Shown here in pieces: positions 35,749-44,817 of a stretch of 64,000 nucleotides of DNA (within the stretch, counting starts at the first letter, position 1; every line of letters begins with the position of its first letter). The position numbers and the translations under genes are program-made. The notes beneath the pieces are model-generated. The model ran no database searches. It was not told the DNA's origin and saw only the letters and a list, made by a program, of their open reading frames with translations. The stretch covers positions 1 through 64,000 of the forward strand of contig NZ_CANMRL010000003.1 in assembly GCF_947500255.1 (NCBI RefSeq), given 5' to 3'. The stretch comes from an uncultured Psychroserpens sp. (GTDB taxonomy: Bacteria > Bacteroidota > Bacteroidia > Flavobacteriales > Flavobacteriaceae).

Positions 35749-38517
35749 GCAATTCAAAAACCGAGCCATACTTTAGCAAAAATACATTTAAAAGCATTGC
35801 GTACAAAAAGCTTACACATACTTTTTACCCTAAGTTTTACCATGTTTATTAACATGTTTTGCTTTGCACAAGAGTTGCCAAATACGAAGGACCCTATAAA
35901 ACCAAAAACTGAAAAAGATACAGTTACGGTTTCTGTAGACACTTTATTGTCAAAACCACTTAATATTAAGGAACAGGATAGTGTGAAAAATGATTCAGTT
36001 CCAAAGAAAAAAGAAGTCCTTGCTGGTATTGTAAATTATAAAGCCAAAGACTACGTAAGGCTTAATCAAAGAGAAAACAGAACAACGCTTTATAACGAAG
36101 CAGAAGTGAACTACACAGACATGAATATCAAAGCTGGTATCATTGTCATTGATCATACAAAAAATTTGGTTTATGCTGGACGACTAAAAGATTCAGCTGG
36201 TGTATACACACAAGCCCCTGTATTCACTCAAGGTCAGAGTGTTGTTGAGGCCGATTCTATCATATCGAATACTGTCACAAGAAAGGCCAAAATATTTAAT
36301 TCTAAAACCGAATATGGCGAAGGCACAATAATAGCCGAAGAAACAAAACGGGAAAATGATTCTATACTTTTTATAAAAAATGGAAAGTTTACTACTTCAG
36401 AAAATTTAGACGATCCAGAATATTATTTTCTAATGCGAATAGCAAAAGTTGTTCCTGGTGTAAAAGTAGTGACAGGTGTGACCAATTTATTTATCTATGA
36501 TGTCCCTACTCCTATTGGATTGCCTTTTGCCTATTTCCCAATGACCAAAAAGCAAACGTCTGGTGTTATCATGCCAACTCCTGGTCAAGATCTTGGTAAT
36601 GACAGAGGTTATTTTTTGCAAAATGGTGGTTACTATTTTGCCATAAGTGACTATCTAGATTTAGCTGTTTTGGGAGATTATTATACCAATGGTAGTTATG
36701 GTTTGCGTTTAGAAAGTAATTATGCCTTGCGCTATAAATTTAGAGGGACTCTAAGTTTTAGATTTGAAAACCTAATCAACAGTGAACGCGGTTTTCCAGA
36801 CTTTGCAAAATCTACCATTTATAACATCAGATGGTCTCACAATCAAGATGCAAAAGCAAATCCCAACTCGCGCTTTTCGGCATCGGTAAACTTAGGTAGT
36901 AGTCAGTATTACAGACAATCTATTAATCAGCTTAATTTATCAAATACTCAAAATAACACCTTAGCATCATCGATTTCATACTCAAAAACGTTTTCAGGAG
37001 AACCTCAAGTGAATATGAACGTTACTGCAACACATTCTCAAAACACTAACACAGAGCAAATTAATATGACTTTGCCAACCATTCAGGCTAGTGTTAGTCG
37101 TGTATTTCCTTTTGCACCAAAAGCAGGTACAAAAAAGGGAATTATCCAAAATATAAACTTGCAATATAATGTACGAGGTGAAAACAGAATACAAACAACA
37201 GATTCATTATTCTTTAAATCTGAAATGTTCGATGATGCACGTGTAGGCGCTGTACATTCTATACCTGTATCGACCAACTTTAAAGTGTTTAAGTATTTTA
37301 GCATGAGTGCAAATGCTAATTTTGAAGAGAACTGGACACTTAATACGATCAATCGATTCTATGACCAAGAGAATGACGAGATTGTAACTGAAGATCTCAA
37401 CCAATTTGATCGTTTTCTAACCTATAATTTTAGCGCGAGTATCGGAACTACTATATATGGAATGTTTGGGAAAGAAGGCAGTACATCAAAAATTCAACAG
37501 GTTAGACATGTCATTCGCCCTTCGATAAGTTATAATATCAATCCGGCTTTTGATCAGTATTATGACACTTTTGAGATTGTAGATGCAGATGGAACTACTG
37601 CTGGAGAAGTGCAAAGAGAGCAATTCACAAGGTTTGAAGGCGCTTTATTTGGTGTGCCTAACAGGACCTTTTCTAGTTCTATGGGAATTTCGGTAGGTAA
37701 TAACTTTGAAGCCAAAGTAAGAGATCGCGATAGTACAGCAACAGAACCTAAAAAGATTAAGCTACTAAATAACCTTAATTTTTCTACGTCTTATAATTTT
37801 GCTGGCGATTCGTTGCAATGGAGTCCATTAAGAGTTTCTGGTGGAACCACCATCTTAAAAGATAAGATGAATATTAACTTTGGAATGGTATTAGATCCAT
37901 ATGCTTTGGATAATAACAATCGAAAAATTGATAAATTCAATATTGACAATGGTGGGAGTTTATTTCGTTTAACATCAGCCAACCTTAACATTAGCTACTC
38001 GCTTTCTAGTAAAGAATTTGAAGGTGAAGATGGTGACGAAGATGATCGTGCTATTCAAGAATCTTTGCGTAGTGGTGGACGAGCAGATGATTTATTTGGT
38101 AAACCTCAAGATTTTGCCGATCAACGATTAACTGACGTAGATCGCTCAGATAAAAAGAAGGAACCTTCAGAATTTTACAATTATAAAATCCCCTGGAGTC
38201 TCCGCTTGGCTTACGCTGTGAATTATACCAATTCGGCTAGGCAAAATAGAATCTCGAACAATTCCCTGATGTTCTCAGGTGATATCGAACTATCTCCACG
38301 TTGGGCAGTTGGCGCATCCTCAGGTTATGATTTTGTAAACAAAGGGTTTACACAAACACAATTACGCTTTGAGCGTGATCTATTAAGTTGGCGAATGAAC
38401 TTTACTTGGGTTCCGTTTGGACAATACAACTCATGGAATTTCTTTATAGGTATACGATCGAATCTACTTAAAGATCTTAAGTATGATAAGCGTAGACAAC
38501 GAGATCAACAATTATAA
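35746..38517 (+). CDS. lptD: LptD-type LPS assembly outer-membrane protein
   Basis: A 923-residue outer-membrane protein of the bacteroidotal LptD family that inserts LPS into the outer leaflet. The N-terminal OstA/LptA-like domain (about residues 85-270) has YNEAEVNYTDMNIKAGIIVIDHTKN and VVEADSIISNTVTRKAKIFNSKTEYGEG. A long beta-barrel follows, with FAYFPMTKKQTSGVIMPTPGQDLGNDRGYFLQNGGYYFAISDYLDLAVLGDYYTNGSYG. The C-terminal third is barrel strands. No ATG is available near the signal peptide. A TTG at 35746 gives the full frame, while a TTG at 35797 gives a compact signal (MRTKSLHILFTLSF...FA|Q). RidA follows after 17 bp. Confidence 0.87.
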   Translation: MAIQKPSHTLAKIHLKALRTKSLHILFTLSFTMFINMFCFAQELPNTKDPIKPKTEKDTVTVSVDTLLSKPLNIKEQDSVKNDSVPKKKEVLAGIVNYKAKDYVRLNQRENRTTLYNEAEVNYTDMNIKAGIIVIDHTKNLVYAGRLKDSAGVYTQAPVFTQGQSVVEADSIISNTVTRKAKIFNSKTEYGEGTIIAEETKRENDSILFIKNGKFTTSENLDDPEYYFLMRIAKVVPGVKVVTGVTNLFIYDVPTPIGLPFAYFPMTKKQTSGVIMPTPGQDLGNDRGYFLQNGGYYFAISDYLDLAVLGDYYTNGSYGLRLESNYALRYKFRGTLSFRFENLINSERGFPDFAKSTIYNIRWSHNQDAKANPNSRFSASVNLGSSQYYRQSINQLNLSNTQNNTLASSISYSKTFSGEPQVNMNVTATHSQNTNTEQINMTLPTIQASVSRVFPFAPKAGTKKGIIQNINLQYNVRGENRIQTTDSLFFKSEMFDDARVGAVHSIPVSTNFKVFKYFSMSANANFEENWTLNTINRFYDQENDEIVTEDLNQFDRFLTYNFSASIGTTIYGMFGKEGSTSKIQQVRHVIRPSISYNINPAFDQYYDTFEIVDADGTTAGEVQREQFTRFEGALFGVPNRTFSSSMGISVGNNFEAKVRDRDSTATEPKKIKLLNNLNFSTSYNFAGDSLQWSPLRVSGGTTILKDKMNINFGMVLDPYALDNNNRKIDKFNIDNGGSLFRLTSANLNISYSLSSKEFEGEDGDEDDRAIQESLRSGGRADDLFGKPQDFADQRLTDVDRSDKKKEPSEFYNYKIPWSLRLAYAVNYTNSARQNRISNNSLMFSGDIELSPRWAVGASSGYDFVNKGFTQTQLRFERDLLSWRMNFTWVPFGQYNSWNFFIGIRSNLLKDLKYDKRRQRDQQL

Positions 38518-38534
38518 CATAAAACCAACATATT

Positions 38535-38915
38535 ATGAAAACTATAATAAATACACCAAATGCTCCAGCACCAATTGGGCCTTATAATCAAGCTGTTTTA
38601 ACAGGAAACACCTTATATACTTCAGGTCAAATCGCTATTGATGTGACTACTGGTGAATTGGTTTTAGATTCTATCTCTGCAGAAACAGAACAAGTGATGC
38701 AAAATTTAAAAGCGGTATTAGATGCAGCAGAAATGACTTTTGACAATGTCATAAAAACTTCAATATTTATAAGTGATATGCATAATTTTTCTCAAATTAA
38801 TGAAGTCTATGCCAAATATTTTGATGTCAATACTGCACCTGCACGTGAAACCGTAGAAGTGGCTAATTTGCCTAAGTTCGTTAATGTTGAAATTAGCATG
38901 ATTGCAGTGAGATAA
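38535..38915 (+). CDS. ridA: RidA family reactive intermediate deaminase
   Basis: A 126-residue protein of the RidA/YjgF family, which hydrolyses reactive enamine/imine intermediates to ketoacids and ammonia. Visible hallmarks are NAPAPIGPYNQAV near the N-terminus, LYTSGQIAID, EQVMQNLKAVLDAAEMTFDNVIKTSIFISDM, and the C-terminal PARETVEVANLPKFVNVEISMIAV with the conserved Arg that binds the substrate carboxylate. Length is normal. It is 17 bp after lptD on the same strand, an association I have seen in other flavobacteria; no functional link is evident. Confidence 0.93.
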   Translation: MKTIINTPNAPAPIGPYNQAVLTGNTLYTSGQIAIDVTTGELVLDSISAETEQVMQNLKAVLDAAEMTFDNVIKTSIFISDMHNFSQINEVYAKYFDVNTAPARETVEVANLPKFVNVEISMIAVR

Positions 38916-38990
38916 ACTGTTTTAAAAGTTATAAACAATCATTTCTTAAAAACTTCAATACCAAAGTGTTTAACAATGTCTTCATCCTTT

Positions 38991-38998
38991 TAAATTTG
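38991..38998 (+). promoter_or_regulatory. Predicted -7 promoter element for the PpiC/rsmE operon
   Basis: TAAATTTG is a perfect TAnnTTTG match with a leader of about 20 nt to the ATG at 39026. A weak TGTTT lies 20 bp upstream as a possible -33 box. Confidence 0.45.
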
Positions 38999-39025
38999 AA
39001 GCATTAAATAATACATCCTATAACT

Positions 39026-39664
39026 ATGTTTAAATTCTTACTATCTACTTTAATTTTTCTATCGGCTTCAATTGCCTTTGCTCAAGATAATTTCGAAAAA
39101 TCTTTAGATTCTGTTCAAACACTAGATGATGTCACTATATTTTTTGAGAAGAATAAGAAAGCTAAAGGGAAAGTGATTGTTTTTAATAAAGTAAAGCACC
39201 ACACACGTATGGCCGAAGCTATATTTGGAATGCGCGTTGGAGCTAAAAAATCGTTCTCAGATGCTCCTCAAAAAACATATTATAAAGTTATTGAGAAGTA
39301 TAAAATACCTTATTATAAAGTAAGCGTGGTGTTTTTAGACGGAAACAAAAAATCTATTGAAGAGATTAACGCGATACGAAAAAAAGTGATTGCTAAATAT
39401 CATGAAGGTTATATGTTTACTGACTTAGCGTCACAATACTCTATGGACGAAACTGCTAAACGTGGCGGCGACATGGGCTGGTTTAAGGAAGGGGATCTAC
39501 ATCCAGAATTTGAAAAACCAATCGTTAATGGGAATTATGTAGCAGACGATATATTCACCATTGATATTCCAGAGATTAAGGCCTATTATGTTGTTGTTAT
39601 GACGCAAGAACAACAGCTTATCGATGAAGTTAAAGTCTTAAAAGTTACCGAACCAAGAAAATAA
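39026..39664 (+). CDS. Parvulin/PpiC-type peptidyl-prolyl isomerase
   Basis: A 212-residue exported protein (signal MFKFLLSTLIFLSASIAFA|Q). The C-terminal half fits a PpiC rotamase: IEEINAIRKKVIAKYHEGYMFTDLASQYSMDETAKRGGDMGWFKEGDLHPEFEKPI. The aromatic and acidic residues of the parvulin active site lie around GGDMGWF. The N-terminal 100 residues are a separate part with GKVIVFNKVKHHTRMAEAIFGMRVG, whose role is unknown. It should act as a periplasmic foldase. It overlaps rsmE by one base (TAATG), so they are co-translated. Confidence 0.85.
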   Translation: MFKFLLSTLIFLSASIAFAQDNFEKSLDSVQTLDDVTIFFEKNKKAKGKVIVFNKVKHHTRMAEAIFGMRVGAKKSFSDAPQKTYYKVIEKYKIPYYKVSVVFLDGNKKSIEEINAIRKKVIAKYHEGYMFTDLASQYSMDETAKRGGDMGWFKEGDLHPEFEKPIVNGNYVADDIFTIDIPEIKAYYVVVMTQEQQLIDEVKVLKVTEPRK

Positions 39665-40371
39665 TGCAACTCTTTTACAATCAAGATTTATCACAAGGCG
39701 ATTCTGAAATACGTTTTTCTAAGGAAGAAAGTAGACATATTGTAAAAGTATTGCGTAAATCGGTAGGTGACACATTACATATCACCAACGGTAAAGGGTA
39801 TTTGTTTACTGCTGAAATCAGTCTTTCCGATATTAAAAATTGTATTGCATTAATTCAATCTTGTGAGTTGCAACCAAAAAGAGAGTACACCCTGCATCTA
39901 GCTGTTGCGCCTACCAAAATGAACGATCGTTACGAGTGGTTTTTAGAAAAAGCTACTGAAATTGGTATAGACAGTATCACTCCTGTTTTTTGTGATAATA
40001 GCGAACGACGTGTTATAAAACCAGAACGTTTTGAAAAAATAATACAATCTGCAATGAAGCAATCTTTAAGTTGCTATGCACCAATTCTTCATGATGCTAT
40101 TTCGTTTAAAGAGTTTATTGCTAAAAATTTTAAAGGACAACGGTTTATTGCGCACTGCGAGGATACAGATAGAACGGCTTTGAAACATGTACTAAAAACC
40201 AATGAGCATGTTACTATTTTAATTGGTCCTGAAGGTGATTTTAGCACAAATGAAATTGAGTTTGCTTTACAAAACAAATTTACTCCTGTTGCACTTGGCT
40301 CTACAAGGTTACGTACAGAAACAGCAGCTATAGTAGCCTGTCATTCGGTTGCTTTTTATAATGAACTATAA
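39664..40371 (+). CDS. rsmE: 16S rRNA (uracil1498-N3)-methyltransferase
   Basis: A 235-residue SPOUT-fold methylase that modifies U1498 of 16S rRNA using S-adenosylmethionine. The PUA-like N-terminus has SKEESRHIVKVLRKSVGDTLHITNGKGYLFTAEIS. The SPOUT knot has HLAVAPTKMNDRYEWFLEKATEIGIDSITPVFCDNSERR, IGPEGDFSTNEIEFA and ALGSTRLRTETAAIVACH. These are standard RsmE motifs. It is coupled to the upstream isomerase gene (one-base overlap). Its last bases overlap the convergent DUF1223 gene by 6 bp. Confidence 0.94.
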   Translation: MQLFYNQDLSQGDSEIRFSKEESRHIVKVLRKSVGDTLHITNGKGYLFTAEISLSDIKNCIALIQSCELQPKREYTLHLAVAPTKMNDRYEWFLEKATEIGIDSITPVFCDNSERRVIKPERFEKIIQSAMKQSLSCYAPILHDAISFKEFIAKNFKGQRFIAHCEDTDRTALKHVLKTNEHVTILIGPEGDFSTNEIEFALQNKFTPVALGSTRLRTETAAIVACHSVAFYNEL

Positions 40372-41094
40372 GTTTACCTGACTCGCACCAAGAATATCTA
40401 AATCAGTATTTTGTATAATAAAAACAAGTTTTATTTTATCTGTTTTATTTACAAGATTCGGAATGGTCAATTGATGAGTTCCCGTAGCACTTTTTAAATT
40501 CAGTTTATCCTCTAATACGACGATATTTGAATTTTTTAGTGTTCTATTTCTGTTTTCACCACGAGCGATTTTAGTAATGCGTTCTTCAATAACCAAAGCC
40601 ACACGCAACACTTTATTTTTAATACTTCCAACAATGCTATACTCAAAACTTATATTGTCTTGTGAGTTAACTATAGATGTAACATCTATTTTGTTTTTTG
40701 ACGCAATTGACGCATAAGCCTTTAATTTGTTTTTCATCACAACTTCATTAGAACCAACAAAATGCTCCTTTCCGTTCACCACGACTTGAGGTGTATAAAT
40801 AGTGCTGCTATTAAATTTTCGGCTATACGAACGTTGCTTATCACTAAAAGATTCTTTACTAAACGGATCTTTCCAGCCTATATAATTCCAATAATCAACA
40901 TGATATGACAAGGCTATCACGCTATTTTTATCATCTCTATCTTGAATTGCTGTTAAAAGCTTATCGGCTGGCGGGCAACTAGAACAACCTTGAGATGTAA
41001 ATAATTCTAATACAGTAACAGGCGGATAGGTTTCTACTTTTTCCGTAGAAAAAAGTAATGGTATCATAAATAACGTTAAAAGGATATGTTTCAT
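40366..41094 (-). CDS. DUF1223 family thioredoxin-fold exported protein
   Basis: A 242-residue protein (signal MKHILLTLFMIPLLFSTEKV). It belongs to DUF1223: LELFTSQGCSSCPPADKLL carries a CSSC redox-like motif, followed by VIALSYHVDYWNYIGWKDPFSKESFSDKQRSYSRKF and IYTPQVVVNGKEHFVGS. These are family hallmarks, with a thioredoxin-like fold predicted. Its redox partner and substrate are not known. It overlaps the rsmE end by 6 bp, tail to tail, and is divergent from the DUF4159 gene by 25 bp, so the two share a very short promoter region. Confidence 0.85.
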   Translation of the reverse strand: MKHILLTLFMIPLLFSTEKVETYPPVTVLELFTSQGCSSCPPADKLLTAIQDRDDKNSVIALSYHVDYWNYIGWKDPFSKESFSDKQRSYSRKFNSSTIYTPQVVVNGKEHFVGSNEVVMKNKLKAYASIASKNKIDVTSIVNSQDNISFEYSIVGSIKNKVLRVALVIEERITKIARGENRNRTLKNSNIVVLEDKLNLKSATGTHQLTIPNLVNKTDKIKLVFIIQNTDLDILGASQVNL

Positions 41095-41119
41095 AGCGCT
41101 TATTTTTTATTTTTGAGAT

Positions 41120-41791
41120 ATGAAGTTTAGTTCGCAACATTTAAGAAATCTTACAGTGCTATTAATACTTATGATAAGTTTAACAGCTTTTACAGCTAGT
41201 GCTCAGGATTTAGCCATAGTTAAGTATAAAGGTGGAGGAGATTGGTATAGCAACCCTACAGCATTACCAAATTTAATCGAATTCTGTAATGACAATATCA
41301 AAACACAGATGAATGAAAAGCCACAAGTTGTTGAAGTTGGTAGTGTTGATATTTTTCAGTTCCCGCTCTTACATATGACAGGTCATGGAAACATATTCTT
41401 GACAGACGAGGATGCTGAAAATTTAAACAAATACTTAGTTTCTGGAGGCTTTCTTCATATCGATGACAATTACGGAATGGAACCATACATAAAAAAAGAG
41501 CTTAAAAAAGTGTTCCCTAATCAGGAGTTGATAGAATTACCAAAAGATCACGAAATATTTAATATTGCCTATAAATTTCCTGAAGGCTTACCAAAAATTC
41601 ATGAGCATGATGGCAAACGACCACAAGCTTTAGGACTTTTTCATGAAAGTAGATTAGTATTATTGTTTACTTTCGAAAGTGATCTTGGTGATGGATGGGA
41701 AGATCCTGAAGTGCACAACGATCCCGAAGATGTTAGAGAAAAAGCACTTAAAATGGGAGCTAATATTGTCAAATATGCCTTTGAGAACTAA
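41120..41791 (+). CDS. DUF4159 domain exported protein
   Basis: A 223-residue protein with a signal peptide (LTVLLILMISLTAFTASA|Q). The DUF4159 domain is visible in AIVKYKGGGDWYSNPTALPNLIEFCN, PLLHMTGHGNIFLTDEDAENLNKYLVSGGFLHIDDNYGMEPYIKKELKKVFPNQELIELPKDHEIF. It resembles a glutamine-amidotransferase-like fold of unknown function in many Bacteroidota. The order rsmE, DUF4159, TrmH-type methylase is common in flavobacteria. Its stop overlaps the next small frame by one base. Confidence 0.82.
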   Translation: MKFSSQHLRNLTVLLILMISLTAFTASAQDLAIVKYKGGGDWYSNPTALPNLIEFCNDNIKTQMNEKPQVVEVGSVDIFQFPLLHMTGHGNIFLTDEDAENLNKYLVSGGFLHIDDNYGMEPYIKKELKKVFPNQELIELPKDHEIFNIAYKFPEGLPKIHEHDGKRPQALGLFHESRLVLLFTFESDLGDGWEDPEVHNDPEDVREKALKMGANIVKYAFEN

Positions 41792-41994
41792 TGCTTATGT
41801 ACACAAAGAACATTGTTTTTAAAGGTTTAACTGCGTTAATGATTGTGGTTTTTTTAAGAATGCCTTTGAGCCAAATTAACAGCCATACTTATACAGTTGG
41901 AGTTTCGAATGGTCGCGATTGGAACTGTGTAATGTGCTGCTTAGAAAATACTCGCTTAGAATTTATTGAGTTAAAAGAGTTTAACTCCAATTAG
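41791..41994 (+). CDS. Possible small membrane or exported protein, 67 residues
   Basis: This frame starts at the ATG overlapping the DUF4159 stop (TAATG) and ends 10 bp before the TrmH-type gene, so it fills the gap in the operon. It has a hydrophobic N-terminus (IVFKGLTALMIVVFLRMPL) and a CVMCC cluster near residue 50. No family is recognised and no homologue was checked. The tight spacing supports a real gene; a chance frame is possible. Confidence 0.4.
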   Translation: MLMYTKNIVFKGLTALMIVVFLRMPLSQINSHTYTVGVSNGRDWNCVMCCLENTRLEFIELKEFNSN

Positions 41995-42004
41995 ACTCGA
42001 ATAT

Positions 42005-42505
42005 ATGCAGCTCGACCACTACTCTACACATTTTAACAAACGCAACTTTCCAATTACTTTAGTTTGTGAGCATGTTACAAATGCACCAAACATTGGTAGC
42101 TTATTTAGGACTGCTGATGCATTTGGTATTGAGCAGATTATTTTTTGTGGTGAGCACATACCATTAGGTCGAAAAATGATGAAAACGTCTAGAGCGACTG
42201 AGAAATCGGTTAAATATGAGGTAAAAGCAAATGCTTCAGATGTAGTTTTATCATTAAAAAATAGCGGCTATTTTATCGTTGCCCTTGAGATTACTACAAA
42301 TAGTAAAGCTTTGGTAGATTATATATTTCCGAAAGACACACCTATCGCATTGGTTATAGGAGATGAAAACTTTGGCGTTTCGGAAGCAATTTTGAATACT
42401 TGTGATGCGACAATTCACATAGATATGTATGGTCAAAATAGTAGTATGAATGTTGTACAAGCCACTAGCATCACTTTGTATGAAATTACAAGGCAACTTA
42501 AATAA
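42005..42505 (+). CDS. TrmH family RNA 2'-O-methyltransferase
   Basis: A 166-residue SPOUT-class methylase. Motif 1 is NAPNIGSLFRTADAFGIEQIIFCGEH, motif 2 is ALVIGDENFGVSEAIL, and motif 3 is IDMYGQNSSMNVVQATSITLYEI. These are SpoU/TrmH signatures with the catalytic Arg in SLFRTAD and the conserved Glu and Asn. The protein is the catalytic domain only, as in TrmL-like enzymes, so tRNA is a likely substrate, though the exact nucleotide cannot be read. The AI-2E-type membrane gene follows 34 bp later. Confidence 0.88.
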   Translation: MQLDHYSTHFNKRNFPITLVCEHVTNAPNIGSLFRTADAFGIEQIIFCGEHIPLGRKMMKTSRATEKSVKYEVKANASDVVLSLKNSGYFIVALEITTNSKALVDYIFPKDTPIALVIGDENFGVSEAILNTCDATIHIDMYGQNSSMNVVQATSITLYEITRQLK

Positions 42506-42539
42506 AGTCTTTATATATTTATAAAGTAAAATCAATCAA

Positions 42540-43628
42540 ATGAATTCTAGAACTATTGCAAATGGTATCCTAAGAGCAGTTGGCATTGTAGTAGCTGTTG
42601 CGCTTGTACTTTACTTCCTGTACAAAATTCAATCAGTAATCGTATATATTCTCATTGCAGCTGTTATTTCACTTATCGGAAGACCTATCGTTATTTTTTT
42701 AAGACGACGATTAAAGTTTAGAAATACAATAGCTGTTGTTGTGACTATGCTTTTTCTTGTCGGGATTTTTGTGGGCGTTATCGGACTTTTAATTCCGCTT
42801 CTTGTCGAGCAAGGACAAAACTTATCACTACTTGATATTACTGCTTTGCAAGAAAACATAGAAGAGCTCTATAGATCTGGAATTGCATATTTAGAACTCA
42901 ATCACATAGACGCTGAACAAGCTATAAAAGAATCCAAAGTTTTATCCAATTTAGATTATAGCGTCATTCCAAATTTTTTAAACAGTATTGTCTCTGGTTT
43001 AGGAAGTTTTAGCATAGGCTTGATGTCTGTTTTATTTATTGCATTTTTCTTTTTAAAGGATAGTAACTTATTTCAAAAAGGCATTTTAACATTTGTGCCA
43101 AATCAAAAGGAATCAAAGACTAAACGTTCATTTACAAAGATCTCAGATTTATTGTCGCGTTATTTTGTTGGACTCTTTTTTCAAATTTTAATATTGTTTG
43201 TGATTTATACTATTGGGCTATTAATCATAGGTGTTAAGAATGCTGTAGTAATTGCGTTTTTATGTGCTCTCATTAACTTAATTCCATATCTAGGTCCTTT
43301 AATTGGAGCCATTCTAATGTTGTTTTTAGTAATGACTAATAACTTAGGTGACAGTTTTAATGATATCATTTTACCAAAAATTATTTACACTATGATTATT
43401 ATTGCGGTTGCCCAATTAGTTGATAACTTCTTTAGTCAACCTTATATTTTTTCAAAAAGTGTAAAATCACATCCTCTAGAAATATTCTTGATTATCATTA
43501 TTGCTGGTTTACTTTTTGGTGTTGTAGGAATGATTGTGGCTGTACCATCATACACAGCCATTAAAGTTATTTTAAAAGAGTTTTTATCAGATAATAAAAT
43601 GGTGAAAAAATTAACTCAAGGTTTATAA
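42540..43628 (+). CDS. AI-2E/PerM family transporter
   Basis: A 362-residue membrane protein with about seven or eight helices. It begins with a paired helix region (GIVVAVALVLYFLYKIQSVIVYILIAAVISLIGRPIVIFLRRR), has a soluble loop at about residues 95-140, then KDSNLFQKGILTFVPNQKESK. The family signature ALINLIPYLGPLIGAILMLFL is clear, and VDNFFSQPYIFSKSVKSHPLEIFLIIIIAGLLFGVVGMIVAVPSYTAIKVIL follows. The family includes exporters of autoinducer-2 and Na+/H+ antiporter-like proteins, so the substrate cannot be told. It is followed after 7 bp by a methyltransferase gene. Confidence 0.85.
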   Translation: MNSRTIANGILRAVGIVVAVALVLYFLYKIQSVIVYILIAAVISLIGRPIVIFLRRRLKFRNTIAVVVTMLFLVGIFVGVIGLLIPLLVEQGQNLSLLDITALQENIEELYRSGIAYLELNHIDAEQAIKESKVLSNLDYSVIPNFLNSIVSGLGSFSIGLMSVLFIAFFFLKDSNLFQKGILTFVPNQKESKTKRSFTKISDLLSRYFVGLFFQILILFVIYTIGLLIIGVKNAVVIAFLCALINLIPYLGPLIGAILMLFLVMTNNLGDSFNDIILPKIIYTMIIIAVAQLVDNFFSQPYIFSKSVKSHPLEIFLIIIIAGLLFGVVGMIVAVPSYTAIKVILKEFLSDNKMVKKLTQGL

Positions 43629-43635
43629 TTAGCAA

Positions 43636-44817
43636 TTGAATATTAAAGTTTTAAATACTGAAATTCAAGATTTTATCACCAAAAATCTAACAACAGAAGC
43701 AACTAAGATTCTTTTAAAGGGTACTAATTTCGAACAGGTCACTACTCGTGAGATTATTGAACAAATTCAAGCCAAGACAAAGTGCAAAAAAAAACTCCCC
43801 ACTTGGTTTTCTAAGAAAGGTATTTATTTCCCCAACAAACTCAATATCGAACAAACATCTTCAGAAATTACTGCACTGTATAAGTCACTGTTGTTTTCTG
43901 GACAGTCGATTATAGACATTACTGGCGGATTTGGTGTAGATTGTTTTTACTTTTCGAAGCGGTTTAATGAAGTTACACACTGTGAGATCGATACATCATT
44001 ATCAAGCATTGTTGAGCATAATTATATGCAATTAGGTGTTACAAATGTAACTACTGTTCCCTTAGATGGCATGGAGTATTTGAAAGCTAACTCATTCCAT
44101 TATGATTGGATATATGTTGACCCTTCACGTAGGCATGACAGTAAAGGCAAAGTGTTTTTTCTGAAGGATTGCTTACCAAATATCCCAGAACATTTAGAGA
44201 CTTTATTTGATTATAGCAGTACTATTGCGATTAAAACATCTCCTTTATTAGATATTTCAGTAGGAATAAATGAGCTTAAGCATGTCAAAGATATTCATGT
44301 TGTAGCTGTAAAGAATGAAGTAAAAGAGTTAATATGGATACTAGAAAACGGTTTTAATAGTCAAATAACTATCAAAACCGCTAATATAATAGAAGGATAT
44401 AAAGATACCTTTTCGTTTAAACTAAATAACGAATCACAAGCCAATATTACTTATGAACTACCATTAAGGTATCTTTTTGAGCCTAATTCGTCAATTTTAA
44501 AATCTGGAGGTTTTAACAGTTTAGCAGAACATCTAAAAGTTTCAAAGCTACACCAGCATTCCCATTTGTATACCAGTAATGATTTGATTCAATTTCCCGG
44601 ACGTTCTTTTAAAGTTGAAAACGTAATCGATTACAACAAAAAAAGACTAAAGTCGTTAAAAATCTCCCAAGCAAATATTACCACTAGAAATTTTTCAGAA
44701 ACAGTGCAACAACTCCGTAAAAAATATCGCATAAAAGATGGAGGAAACACCTATCTCTTTTTTACTACGAATTATCTGAACGAAAAAATTGTAATTGTTT
44801 GCTCAAAAGCAGATTAA
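43636..44817 (+). CDS. Class I SAM-dependent methyltransferase with THUMP-like domain
   Basis: A 393-residue protein. A helical N-terminal part (NTEIQDFITKNLTTEATKILLKG) is followed by a methyltransferase core: SIIDITGGFGVDCFYFSKRF (SAM site), CEIDTSLSSIVEHNY and WIYVDPSRRHDSKGKVFFLKDCLPNI. The C-terminus carries a THUMP-like domain with YELPLRYLFEPNSSILKSGGFNSLAEHLKVSKLHQHSHLYTS. The DPSRR motif is typical of this family, thought to act on RNA. The start is a TTG at 43636, since the first ATG is far inside; a TTG start is likely here. It ends tail to tail with the next gene (4-bp overlap). Confidence 0.83.
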   Translation: MNIKVLNTEIQDFITKNLTTEATKILLKGTNFEQVTTREIIEQIQAKTKCKKKLPTWFSKKGIYFPNKLNIEQTSSEITALYKSLLFSGQSIIDITGGFGVDCFYFSKRFNEVTHCEIDTSLSSIVEHNYMQLGVTNVTTVPLDGMEYLKANSFHYDWIYVDPSRRHDSKGKVFFLKDCLPNIPEHLETLFDYSSTIAIKTSPLLDISVGINELKHVKDIHVVAVKNEVKELIWILENGFNSQITIKTANIIEGYKDTFSFKLNNESQANITYELPLRYLFEPNSSILKSGGFNSLAEHLKVSKLHQHSHLYTSNDLIQFPGRSFKVENVIDYNKKRLKSLKISQANITTRNFSETVQQLRKKYRIKDGGNTYLFFTTNYLNEKIVIVCSKAD

